Assembly (NCBI GenBank): GCA_028289325.1
Contig: JANQQN010000278.1
Span: 1-64,000, forward strand
Reading direction: 5' to 3'
Source: Myxococcota bacterium
GTDB taxonomy: Bacteria; Myxococcota; Kuafuiibacteriia; Kuafuiibacteriales; Kuafuiibacteriaceae
DNA: 64,000 nucleotides
The notes under the pieces were generated by a model. It saw only the letters and a program-made list of their open reading frames with translations. It ran no database searches and was not told where the DNA came from. The position numbers and the translations under genes were made by a program. Positions 1 to 8,984 of this stretch are shown here, piece by piece; positions within the stretch are counted from its first letter, which is position 1, and the number at the start of each line of letters is the position of its first letter.

Positions 1-828
1 GATCAGCATTCGGGGTAGCAGCGGGCCGATCGCCTTGGCGGCGTCGTCGACCATGGCCAGCAGCTGGCGGTCCACCCGCGCGAGCCGCGGGTCCGTGGAC
101 GCCAGGGCGGACCGGGACAGCGCGTGAAGATACAGATTTCCCTCGGGCGCCGGCGCGCTCGGCCGAGGAAAAAGAGGGATCAGCAACGGTACGTCCAGCG
201 TCGACGCGAGTCCTCGCCGGCGGGTGACCTGACAGGTGGCCGCAGCCCGGAGCAGATCGAGGTCTTCCGTTGCAAATCCGACGTTTATCGGTACCACCAG
301 CGGGGGGCGCGGATCGTCGCTGTGTTGCCCGTAGAGAACGTACGGCCAGTGAAAGCCATCCTGCGGGCGAGCGGATCGCTCCTGCAGCGGCATCCGGTCG
401 GTTCGACAGCGGCTCAGGGCTGGCCCCTTGAGCCCGATCAGACCACGCCCCGCCGCCCCCGTAACCCGGACGACGTAACGACCGGGCGCCAGGCGACGGG
501 AGAGTCGCTGCTCGCCGCGGATCCCGTTCCAGCCTGCGAACGCTTCGCCGTCCGGGGATATGACCCGGACCTCGGCCTCCCCCTGGGCTGCGAACCATAG
601 CGACAGCTCGTGCGCGTCGTCGGACGGCGCCACGAGCAGCTCGATCTCCCGGCCTGCTCGACCGACGCGAAGGCCGTAGGTGAGGTTGAAGCCTTCTTGG
701 ATAAGCTTGTCGGTTCGGGCCTGTGCTTCCGCCACGAGCGGGTCGTCGGCGTGGGCGGGGCGCCCGCTGATCAGCAGGACACCACAAATGAGGTATGGCA
801 GCGTTAACGAGTTGTTTCGGATGGTCAT
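1..828 (-). CDS. Secreted hypothetical protein, C-terminus beyond window start
   Basis: Minus-strand reading from ATG at 828 is open to position 1: MTIRNNSLTLPYLICGVLLISGRPAHADDPLVAEAQARTDKLIQEGFNLTYGLR...; signal peptide-like start. Absent from ORF track because it runs off the edge. Confidence 0.75.
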   Translation of the reverse strand, partial: MTIRNNSLTLPYLICGVLLISGRPAHADDPLVAEAQARTDKLIQEGFNLTYGLRVGRAGREIELLVAPSDDAHELSLWFAAQGEAEVRVISPDGEAFAGWNGIRGEQRLSRRLAPGRYVVRVTGAAGRGLIGLKGPALSRCRTDRMPLQERSARPQDGFHWPYVLYGQHSDDPRPPLVVPINVGFATEDLDLLRAAATCQVTRRRGLASTLDVPLLIPLFPRPSAPAPEGNLYLHALSRSALASTDPRLARVDRQLLAMVDDAAKAIGPLLPRMLI

Positions 829-963
829 CGTCGGGCCTCGTCTCTGCGGGGGCTCCGAAGCTAACCAGCAAGGGGCGTGCCCACGACGGAGCCTGTAACT
901 AGGCCCCCGCGAATGACATCCTGGCACGCCCGGTCGGTCGCCCGGACAGAGTGGCACTCATCC

Positions 964-2961
964 CTACTCGGCGGCGGCGGCGGGTTCGGCCAGGAGCGCG
1001 TCGATGCGGTCCATGATGTCGTTCATCCGCCGAAACGCGGCCCGATAGGGCGCAGGCTCGGCGAGGTCGAGTCCGACCTTCTTCAGGATCTCGTACGGAT
1101 AGTCGGAACCGCCCGCCTTGAGGACATCGAGAAACGCCACTCGCGCCGAATCATCGCCGTTAAGAAATTTCTCGGCGAACCATGCCGCGCCGGAGATCGA
1201 GGTCGCGTACTGGTAGACATAGAAGTTGAAATAGAAGTGAGGGATGTACGCCCATTCAGCGCCGTACGCCTCTTTGATGTTCATGACCCCTTCATCGTGC
1301 CCGTGGTACTTCCTCAGCAGCTTCAGATAGATTTCGCTGAGGCGATTGCCGTTCAGAGGGGCCCCGCGTTCGACTTCCGCGTGAATGGTGCGTTCGAACT
1401 CGCCGAACATCGCTTGCCGGAAGAGCGTCCCTCGGACCGCCTCCAGCGCCTGGCCGAGATAGAACAGCTTCTCGGCCTTGCTCGTTGCATTCTCGATCAT
1501 GTGTTCGACGAGGAGGATCTCGTTGATGGTCGATGCCATCTCGGCGGTGAAGATCGAGTAGCCCGCGGTGGGAAAGGGCTGATTCTCCTTGGCTAGCATC
1601 GTGTGTACGGCGTGACCCCATTCGTGGGCGAAGGTCGAAAGCGACTCATAGTCATCGTTGTGATTGAGGAGGATGTATGGATGTACATCGTACGCCGCCC
1701 CGCTCATATAGGCGCCGGAGCGCTTGCCGAGCGCAGGCTGGCCGTGCATCCACTTTTGAGCGAACGCGAACTTGAGCTTGTCGATGTAGTCTTGCCCGAA
1801 CGGCCGCAGAGCGCTCAAAGTGATTTCTTTGCTCCGCTCGATGTCAAACTTGCCACCGCTATCGAGCTGAACCAGCGGCGGATAGATGTCGAAGTAGCCG
1901 AGGTCGGACACGCCCAGCATCTGAGCGCGGAGCCTGAAGTATCGATGGAGGGTGGGAAGCGCGGCGTTGGTCTCCTTGAGCAACGTGTCGTAGACCTTGA
2001 CCGGGATCTTGTTATTGGCCAGCGCGGCTTCGACCGCGCGGCCGTATTTGCGAGCCCGGGCCCGGAAGACTTGGCCCTGAACGTTGGCGTTCATCATGGC
2101 GCCGATGCTGTCGAGGTACTGACCCCACGCTCCCCAGAATGAATCGAAAACCTCTTCTCGGTCCTTTCGGTTCGGGACTTGTCGATACTTCGTGTAGCCG
2201 GCCTGGGTCAGATGCGCCTTCGTGCCGTCGGAAAGGGTCAGGGTCGGCCACTCGATGTCCGCATTGACCAGCATCTGATAGATCTGCGACGGGCTCGACA
2301 ATACGAGGCCGGCTGACGCGAGCAGCTGCTCGCCTTGTTCATCCAACGTGTGCGGAGCTTGCCGTAGCGTATTGCGCAGGAAGAAGACGTATGGCTTCAA
2401 GCCTTCTTCGGCGCGGATGAAGCGTTCGATCTTCTTTTGGCCCACCGCGAGCAGTTCTGGCTGCACCCACGCCGTCGCTTTGCCGTACTCGGAAGCCATC
2501 GCCCGCGCCAGCTCGAAGCGAGACTGGGATTCAGCCACTCGCTGGTCTTCATCGCGCGAGAGGCTGGCGTATACGAACACCCGGGTCATGTCTTTCGCGA
2601 CGCCGTACATCTCCTTCGCCATCGACAGGAGGGGCTTTGCGCCTCGGCCCAGTCGGCCTTGATGGCGGTTGAGACGACCGATGCGGTTGAGCACGTCTTG
2701 TCGGGCCGCGTCCCACGCTTCCGCGTTGGCAAAGAGGTCGGTCAGATCCCATACATATCTTGGATCGAGGGCTGGCTTCGCGGCTGGGATGGGGTCCGCG
2801 GCGGCGGGAGTGGGAGCTGGCGTCGCTGGCGCGGACGCGGCGGGCGGTCCACCGGATGGCGGAGGAAGGGGTTGCGCAACACAGGCTGCGCTCACCACCG
2901 CGGTTGCCGCGGTGATGACTATCCTCGTTGTTTCTCGGTTGGGCCGGCCGTCTTTTCGCAT
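964..2961 (-). CDS. pepF: Oligoendopeptidase F-like M3 metallopeptidase, probable lipoprotein
   Basis: HEWGHAVH zinc motif and M3B-like sequence throughout; start MRKDGRPN... with lipobox-like VSAAC; the longer ORF to 3687 is an antisense extension across the neighbouring gene. Confidence 0.88.
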   Translation of the reverse strand: MRKDGRPNRETTRIVITAATAVVSAACVAQPLPPPSGGPPAASAPATPAPTPAAADPIPAAKPALDPRYVWDLTDLFANAEAWDAARQDVLNRIGRLNRHQGRLGRGAKPLLSMAKEMYGVAKDMTRVFVYASLSRDEDQRVAESQSRFELARAMASEYGKATAWVQPELLAVGQKKIERFIRAEEGLKPYVFFLRNTLRQAPHTLDEQGEQLLASAGLVLSSPSQIYQMLVNADIEWPTLTLSDGTKAHLTQAGYTKYRQVPNRKDREEVFDSFWGAWGQYLDSIGAMMNANVQGQVFRARARKYGRAVEAALANNKIPVKVYDTLLKETNAALPTLHRYFRLRAQMLGVSDLGYFDIYPPLVQLDSGGKFDIERSKEITLSALRPFGQDYIDKLKFAFAQKWMHGQPALGKRSGAYMSGAAYDVHPYILLNHNDDYESLSTFAHEWGHAVHTMLAKENQPFPTAGYSIFTAEMASTINEILLVEHMIENATSKAEKLFYLGQALEAVRGTLFRQAMFGEFERTIHAEVERGAPLNGNRLSEIYLKLLRKYHGHDEGVMNIKEAYGAEWAYIPHFYFNFYVYQYATSISGAAWFAEKFLNGDDSARVAFLDVLKAGGSDYPYEILKKVGLDLAEPAPYRAAFRRMNDIMDRIDALLAEPAAAAE

Positions 2962-3098
2962 CTCGCGGGTCTTGACCGATCCGGCGCTGGTCGACAAGCA
3001 CAAACGCCGTGGCCGAGCGTCGACCCGTGGTGTTGGCGAGTTACGTAATTTACAATCGAGTTTAGCGGCGGAGTGCGCTGGAACGGCCGCGGTAGGAT

Positions 3099-4145
3099 CT
3101 ACGCCGTGACGGGACGTCGGGGAGCTGTCGCTCCTCCGAACGGGTCGGCCGGGAATTCGAAGATCCACCGCCGTCCGATGACCTTCACCATGATCATCGG
3201 GCCCAAGAGCCCGGGAAGGAAGCACAGTACCGCCAACGCCATCACGTCTTCGATACCCAGGATCTTCAGGAGGAAGATCCGGGTGCCGCCGGTGATGATG
3301 AGGTGGGCGAGAAAGATGGGCAGCGACTGCTTGCCGATGTTCACGAGCCAGCCCGCACGTCCGGTCTTCGCGAGAAAGATCGACAGAAACACAACGGCGG
3401 TGACGGCAAGGATGCGCACGCCCGCCAGGTTGAAGTAGCTGGCGTACACCGACCCCGGCCAGGTGGCGACGAGGCCTGCCGCCGCCGTGATGCCGATCGC
3501 CGACAGTGCTAGCGCGGTTCCCGGTGCTATCGTAGCGAGTCGCTTCTGAGCGCCGAGAGCCGTGATTCCTGCTCCGGCGGCCATGATAACCAAGTAGGCC
3601 GGATCGATCGGGAACCACAGAGGGTCTTGCCAGTTCAGACCTTGGATGATCGCTGCCACGCCCGCGGTGAGGCCCACGCCCCACCACGGAATTCGCAGGC
3701 GATCAGCGAGCAAGAAAACATAACGTCCGGCAAGAAGGCTCATCAGGAAGCTGAGCTGTTTGTGAGGCGCGTACCACGAGGTGATCAGCGGCTGATACAG
3801 CCCCATGGCTTCTTCGACGTAACCCGATGACAGGGCGTAGATCGTGCCCTGCAGGATCGACCACAGCACCATGGGGTAATAAATCATGCGGAACATTCGC
3901 CAGGTGTAATCGGACACCGGGGTTTTGACGGATCGACATACGAACAAGCCCGCGACAACGAAGAACGACGATACGTTGAATAGGTGGACGAACTCGGTGA
4001 GCGCCAAGACGGCGGGCGGCAGCGGGGCGTGGGTGACTCCGGTCGAAGCATGGTTCCAGACCACCATGATGATCGCGATGGCCTTGGCGATGTCGGCCCA
4101 TTCGACGCGGTCTACCCGGTTCCCGGATGGGGTGGAAGTGGCCAT
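3099..4145 (-). CDS. Acyltransferase family 3 (OafA/YrhL-like) membrane protein
   Basis: N-term RVEWADIAKAIAIIMVVWNHA, multiple hydrophobic helices. Confidence 0.85.
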   Translation of the reverse strand: MATSTPSGNRVDRVEWADIAKAIAIIMVVWNHASTGVTHAPLPPAVLALTEFVHLFNVSSFFVVAGLFVCRSVKTPVSDYTWRMFRMIYYPMVLWSILQGTIYALSSGYVEEAMGLYQPLITSWYAPHKQLSFLMSLLAGRYVFLLADRLRIPWWGVGLTAGVAAIIQGLNWQDPLWFPIDPAYLVIMAAGAGITALGAQKRLATIAPGTALALSAIGITAAAGLVATWPGSVYASYFNLAGVRILAVTAVVFLSIFLAKTGRAGWLVNIGKQSLPIFLAHLIITGGTRIFLLKILGIEDVMALAVLCFLPGLLGPMIMVKVIGRRWIFEFPADPFGGATAPRRPVTA

Positions 4146-4269
4146 CGCTTGCCAATACCACGCAGCATGACCGCCGGGACCGAAAAGCTTGGAGAATTAG
4201 AGTTCGTGCATTCTTCTGTGGTCCGCTTCGCGTAGGTCGCGAGCGGCGGTGCGTCGCCGGTCACGTTGC

Positions 4270-4791
4270 TTAGGGAACAGACGCTGACGACGAACGTACG
4301 AGCCGCACCAGATCGCGGACGCGAGCATCGGCGCGGCTCGCGATGCCTTGAAAGCGGTCGCCGGTGAGCCATCCTTCCTGCTGGTCAACCTGTCCGTCGA
4401 CCACGCTCTCGTACTCGCTGGCCAACGCGCGACCGTATGTCCCCATCAAGAAGACACCGCCGCCGGATCGAATGTCGGCCGCGGCCCGAGCCACGAGCTG
4501 TAGCGCCACGCCATGTCCACGCGCCGGGGGGCGGACGTAGAGCCAGTCCACTCGGCCGCCGCGGTTCGACCAGAACAGATCGAAGATCGGCGCCCAGGCC
4601 ACGAAGCCCACCAACCGCGCCCCTCGCTCGGCCACGACCACGTTGAGCACCGCTCTGGCTCCCAGCGTGGCGTCTTCAAGCGTGCCCAGCGAACGGTCTT
4701 GGGTAGCCGACGGATGCTGGGCGCCGAAGTCGGCCACCATCTCGGCCAGGCTCGGCAGATCACCGGGTTCGAGTCGACGCGTCCGAGTCAC
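4270..4791 (-). CDS. GNAT family N-acetyltransferase
   Basis: MTRTRRLEPGDLPSLAEMV... WLYVRPPARGHGVALQLV acetyl-CoA loop-like pattern. Confidence 0.82.
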   Translation of the reverse strand: MTRTRRLEPGDLPSLAEMVADFGAQHPSATQDRSLGTLEDATLGARAVLNVVVAERGARLVGFVAWAPIFDLFWSNRGGRVDWLYVRPPARGHGVALQLVARAAADIRSGGGVFLMGTYGRALASEYESVVDGQVDQQEGWLTGDRFQGIASRADARVRDLVRLVRSSSASVP

Positions 4792-4879
4792 CGAACCATG
4801 GTACCTCCCTTTTCACGTAACGGGTTAGGGCTAAGGGCCGTCACGGCGCAAGGGCTCGAGCTGCTGTCGATGCACGTAG

Positions 4880-5347
4880 CTACCGCTCGTTGGTGGGCGC
4901 GTCGTGAAAGCCAGCCCGCTTCCAAGCGCCGTCTTCGAGGATCCAGACGTTGGTGAAGCGAATGTCCGACGACCACGGTCGCCCGTCTCGGACGCCGCGG
5001 GCTTCGACTCGACCGGTAACGAGGGCGGTCGGGCCCACCACAGTGACCTCGATCTCCGATACTTCATAGGCGTCGACCCGCCACTTTCCGCTCTCGAGCC
5101 AGGCGGCCCGCTTGCGATTCCACGCGAGATAGCCAGCGCGGTCGCTCGGACGACGGCCTCCATTGGTATGGACGTAGGTGCGAGCGATCAGCGCGTCGAC
5201 CCCGGACACGTCAGCGTCGCGATAGGCTCGACCGAGCGCCAACACGGAATCGCGCACGGCGCGTTTGGCCTGGTTAGAGAGGAGGCCACCGTTCGCGGTC
5301 ACGCAGGCCGTCGCCGTCAATAAGCATGCCGCGACCGTCGTTCGCAC
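4880..5347 (-). CDS. SnoaL/NTF2-like (DUF4440-type) secreted protein
   Basis: ALGRAYRDADVSGVDALIARTYVHTNGGRRPSDRAGYLAWNRKR...; signal peptide-like N-term. Confidence 0.75.
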   Translation of the reverse strand: MRTTVAACLLTATACVTANGGLLSNQAKRAVRDSVLALGRAYRDADVSGVDALIARTYVHTNGGRRPSDRAGYLAWNRKRAAWLESGKWRVDAYEVSEIEVTVVGPTALVTGRVEARGVRDGRPWSSDIRFTNVWILEDGAWKRAGFHDAPTNER

Positions 5348-5389
5348 GGCGTCGACCCTAGCACGGACCGACCGCGCGACGGATCGAGG

Positions 5390-7027
5390 TCAGGCCGGCG
5401 TTTCGACCCTGGGCTGGACATCGTCGTCGCCAGAGGACGACCGTAGCCTGGACACGGCGTCGATCAGACGCGCGGCTCGGTCATCGAGGGCGCAGTTCGT
5501 GGCTGGCCAAGGGGGCGAGGCGAGGGTCGCCGATGCGTTCGCGTCGCCGGCCGCCGATTCGCGATCGTCCGGCGACCTTACGGCCGCGCCCATTTCGATG
5601 ACCAACGTCGCCATGACCTCCATGTCCGACATGATGCGGTCCAGGGCGGCTCGCTGATCTTCGCTCAGCTCCGCGGTGGTCTTGGGCAGCTCGATAAGTT
5701 CGTCGACGGCCGATTGGCTCTGCTCGGCCAACCGGCGGACCTCTACCGCTACCGAGGTGAAGCAGTCCCCCAACTCGGTGACCCGGGCCGCGGCGGTCTC
5801 CGCCTCGACGGCGAGAAGATCGATCCGACTCGTGAGCTCGTGGATGGTGACGACCTCGCTGCCTTCGGAGGACCGACCGTCTGTCGCTTCGTCGCTTCGC
5901 GCGGCCTGAGTGGCCGGCTCGGGGCTCGGCTCCGGCGCGGACGACGCCTTGGCCTCGGGCTTGGTCTGCCAGCGCCATACACCCAACAAACCGAACACCA
6001 CCGCGAGGGCGAGGGCCGGCAGCGCCGTCTTCAGCGTGGTCGAGTACGTTTCGGTCGCCGCCTGCCCGACGTCGAGGGCACCCTCGGTCGCCGTCAAGGC
6101 GGTCTTTTCGCTCGCGGTCTGGGCGGCGCTCAGATGAGGTGAAGCTTCTCGAGCGAGAGATAGGGCTTTCGAACGGCTGCGTTCTTGGGCGAGCGAGGTA
6201 GACACGCCGGTCACCTTCACCCAGGCGTTCACCGCTTCACCGAGGGCATCAGCCAGCTGTTGATTTCCGGGCTTCACCGCCGCCATGAGGCGTTGATTGG
6301 CCTCCGTCAGCGCCTGCTGGTTTCGGGCGATCGCGGCCTCCGAATCGGTCGGCGCGCTGGCCGCGAACGCCTCGATCTCGGACTGCAGCGCCCATGCGTG
6401 TCCTACGGCATCGGTGATCGCCCCGCTGATCTCTAGCGGATCGATCGGGGACCGGAGCATCCAGCCGCTGGGCTCGAGAAGGTCGGGGGTCATCGGCGGG
6501 CTCGGCAGGGGCACCGCTTCGGGGGCCAGGGCGTTCTGGGTCGCCTTCGACCACGTGCGTACGGCATCGACGGCGGCCAGATAGCGCTGGAAAGCCTCGC
6601 GACCCTCACCGCGGGCCAGCGCCATCGCGCGCGCTTCGGATCGACGTTCGACGAGAGGCACGACTCGGTCGAGCGCCTCCAGGTAGGCCTCCACCTCGGC
6701 GCGATGTCCCGACGAAGATGGGGCGCCCGTCGACGCAAGCTCGTCCATGATGGCCATCAATTCGCTCCGCGCCGACGCGAGTTGCGACCGCGCGGCGTCC
6801 ACTTCCGCCGCGGACCGGGCCGCGAACAGCGCCTGCTCGCGCTGAGCCAGCCGCTGCAGTCCAGCCTCGAGGCGACCCGCGGATCGGACGCGCTGAAGAT
6901 GATCCTGAGCGATGCTCTGAACAGAGGTATGGAGGGAGTCGACGCTGATGAGGCCGAGGATGGCCGCGAGCAGGCCGAGCCCAGTGGCGATGCACAGGGG
7001 GAGCACGATGACGTTACGGGCGGTCAT
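5390..7027 (-). CDS. Membrane protein with degenerate methyl-accepting chemotaxis-like C-terminus
   Basis: N-terminal TM, second TM TALPALALAVVFGLLGVWRW, then FTSVAVEVRRLAEQSQSAV resembling the MCP hairpin tip. Confidence 0.65.
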   Translation of the reverse strand: MTARNVIVLPLCIATGLGLLAAILGLISVDSLHTSVQSIAQDHLQRVRSAGRLEAGLQRLAQREQALFAARSAAEVDAARSQLASARSELMAIMDELASTGAPSSSGHRAEVEAYLEALDRVVPLVERRSEARAMALARGEGREAFQRYLAAVDAVRTWSKATQNALAPEAVPLPSPPMTPDLLEPSGWMLRSPIDPLEISGAITDAVGHAWALQSEIEAFAASAPTDSEAAIARNQQALTEANQRLMAAVKPGNQQLADALGEAVNAWVKVTGVSTSLAQERSRSKALSLAREASPHLSAAQTASEKTALTATEGALDVGQAATETYSTTLKTALPALALAVVFGLLGVWRWQTKPEAKASSAPEPSPEPATQAARSDEATDGRSSEGSEVVTIHELTSRIDLLAVEAETAAARVTELGDCFTSVAVEVRRLAEQSQSAVDELIELPKTTAELSEDQRAALDRIMSDMEVMATLVIEMGAAVRSPDDRESAAGDANASATLASPPWPATNCALDDRAARLIDAVSRLRSSSGDDDVQPRVETPA

Positions 7028-7223
7028 GTCCGATGTCTTTCCTTAAGATGGGCAGACCCGTCGGCGCTGACGGGGGGTTGTGGTGGTGTTTTGTTCGGCC
7101 TCGGGGCGCAGGCCTTGATCATATCTTGCCACTGCCGACCCCGGGTAGGAAGCGGGCGTCCCACAGAGTCTAGGGGCGGTGAAGTTGTCACCGGTCACTC
7201 GCATCATCCTCCGCGGGCGCAGG

Positions 7224-7258
7224 GTGTGGCCGGCCTGCGTCAGGCAGGCCGACCACAC
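7224..7258. other. Imperfect inverted repeat, 15-bp stem with one mismatch, 5-nt loop
   Basis: GTGTGGCCGGCCTGC-GTCAG-GCAGGCCGACCACAC between divergent genes. Confidence 0.7.
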
Positions 7259-7388
7259 GGTCTTAACGCGGCCGTGGGTGAATCGCTGCCCGTGTATGCT
7301 GCAAAGACCAAAAAAACCCAATAAGCTGCTCGAACATGGGCTGCGTGCCACGTCGTCCGTGCGCTTGGAGAACCGGAGACGCTCGGTG

Positions 7389-8930
7389 ATGACCTTCTTC
7401 CAGCGCGATCGGATGCAGATCGCCGCCATCGTTTTGCTGGCGTTGATCATTCGGGGCCCGACATTCGGGTTCTCATCGCTGGGGTGGGATGAGGACATCT
7501 TCGCGTTGGTCGCCCGGGAGATTCTCATCGGGAACTGGCCGTATCAGACCGTATTCGACCATAAGCCGGTCGGCCTGTACCTTCCCTACACCGCTGCCTA
7601 CCTCGTCGGCGGCGACAATCCCGTTTCGGGCAAAGTGCTGGCCTGGGTCGTCGTGGTTGCGGCGGCGGTGACCGTACGGGCTATCGGCACCGACGTATTC
7701 AAACTGCGCGGGCCGACGGCGACGGGGTTTGGCATCGCGTACGTGCTGTTCGCGACCTGCGTGCTGTACGCGTCGTCCGGGTTCTTGGTGGGACTCTACT
7801 TGATGCTGGGCTTCTACTGCTTCATGGCCCCGCCGGCGCCGGGGGTGGCGCGCTTGACGTTCGCTGGTGCGCTGTTCGGGCTTGCGTTTCAGACGAACTA
7901 TCTCGCTGGTTTCCCGATGTTGGGGTTCTCGGTCGGCTACGTGGTCCAACGAATGCGCCCGTTCGGGCCCCGAGATGTCCTTCGAGGATTGCTCGGCTCG
8001 CTACGCACGGCGGGGGCGCCGCTCGTCGGCTTCGTCGTGGCCAACGTCGCCGTCCTCGCGCCGCTGCACGCGGCGGGTTCGCTCGAAGAATACTTTTTTC
8101 TGCAGCGAAACTACGTCTCAGGCTACGGGGTCACCGTCGGTCTTCGCGATCTGTTGGCCGGGTTCATGAGCGTCCATGATGTGACGCTGCCCATCGTGGC
8201 GCTCACCTTGGCCTACCTTGGGCAGCGGCTGTCGAGCGCCGAGCGCGACGGTGAACCCGAGGCTTGGGATTCGGTCCTGGTCACGGCGGGGCTCTATCTG
8301 GGCGGAGTGGCGGCGACGGTGGTGTCGCGGCAGTTTCTGGACCACTACGTTCAGCTGGTCATCCCGTGGGTGCTGCTGTTCGCCATGTCCGTGCTTGCGT
8401 TGCCCTCCATCACCCGGCGGATGCGCCAGTGGGCGATCGCGGTGGCGATCGCTTCGTCGCTGACCATCGTCGTGCCGCGGACCAAACCGATCGCGGGCAT
8501 CGCCTGGCGGACGCTGACCGGGCCGGGCCCTACGGGCATCTTCGACCGTCCTCGAATGGTCGCGGCCCGGCTTGCGGGGTGGGTCGGGCCGCCGGAAACG
8601 ATCTACGTGCTGTGCACACTGCCCGTGATCTACCAGCTCGCCGGTGTTCGCCCGCCGACGCGTTATCCGTACTATCCGCACCACACGATCCCTCGCAATA
8701 CCCGCGCCCTCGGTATCGATACCCGGACCGAGATGCGTCGGATCATCGCCGGGAATCCCAAGGCCATCGTCCTGGGGGACTTCGAAAGCTGTGTCGGCGT
8801 ACAGCGTGAAGACTACGATTGGTTTCGGGCTCACGCGACGTCCGCCGGGTATCGCGCTCGAGAACGGGTCGCCGATAACGTGACGATTCTGGTCGTTCCC
8901 GAGGTTGCGGAACGCAGCGCCGTGGACTGA
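7389..8930 (+). CDS. Polyprenol-dependent membrane glycosyltransferase (ArnT/PMT-like)
   Basis: WDEDIFALVAREILIGNWPYQTVFDHKPVGLYLPYTAAY typical of GT39/GT83 proteins; many TM helices. Start chosen at MTFFQRDRMQ. Confidence 0.82.
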   Translation: MTFFQRDRMQIAAIVLLALIIRGPTFGFSSLGWDEDIFALVAREILIGNWPYQTVFDHKPVGLYLPYTAAYLVGGDNPVSGKVLAWVVVVAAAVTVRAIGTDVFKLRGPTATGFGIAYVLFATCVLYASSGFLVGLYLMLGFYCFMAPPAPGVARLTFAGALFGLAFQTNYLAGFPMLGFSVGYVVQRMRPFGPRDVLRGLLGSLRTAGAPLVGFVVANVAVLAPLHAAGSLEEYFFLQRNYVSGYGVTVGLRDLLAGFMSVHDVTLPIVALTLAYLGQRLSSAERDGEPEAWDSVLVTAGLYLGGVAATVVSRQFLDHYVQLVIPWVLLFAMSVLALPSITRRMRQWAIAVAIASSLTIVVPRTKPIAGIAWRTLTGPGPTGIFDRPRMVAARLAGWVGPPETIYVLCTLPVIYQLAGVRPPTRYPYYPHHTIPRNTRALGIDTRTEMRRIIAGNPKAIVLGDFESCVGVQREDYDWFRAHATSAGYRARERVADNVTILVVPEVAERSAVD

Positions 8931-8950
8931 ATCGCGCTCGGGGTTGTGGC

Positions 8951-8971
8951 GCGAGCCGATCTCGGGCTCGC
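8951..8971. terminator. Candidate bidirectional hairpin between convergent genes
   Basis: GCGAGCC-GATCTCG-GGCTCGC, 7-bp stem, no clear T-tract. Confidence 0.35.
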
Positions 8972-8984
8972 AGACCGGCGATAC

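Noticed and set aside
964-3687. 907-aa ORF as one protein
   Set aside because: N-terminal ~240 aa are antisense/alternate-frame to the acyltransferase gene 3099..4145; real M3 peptidase starts at 2961.
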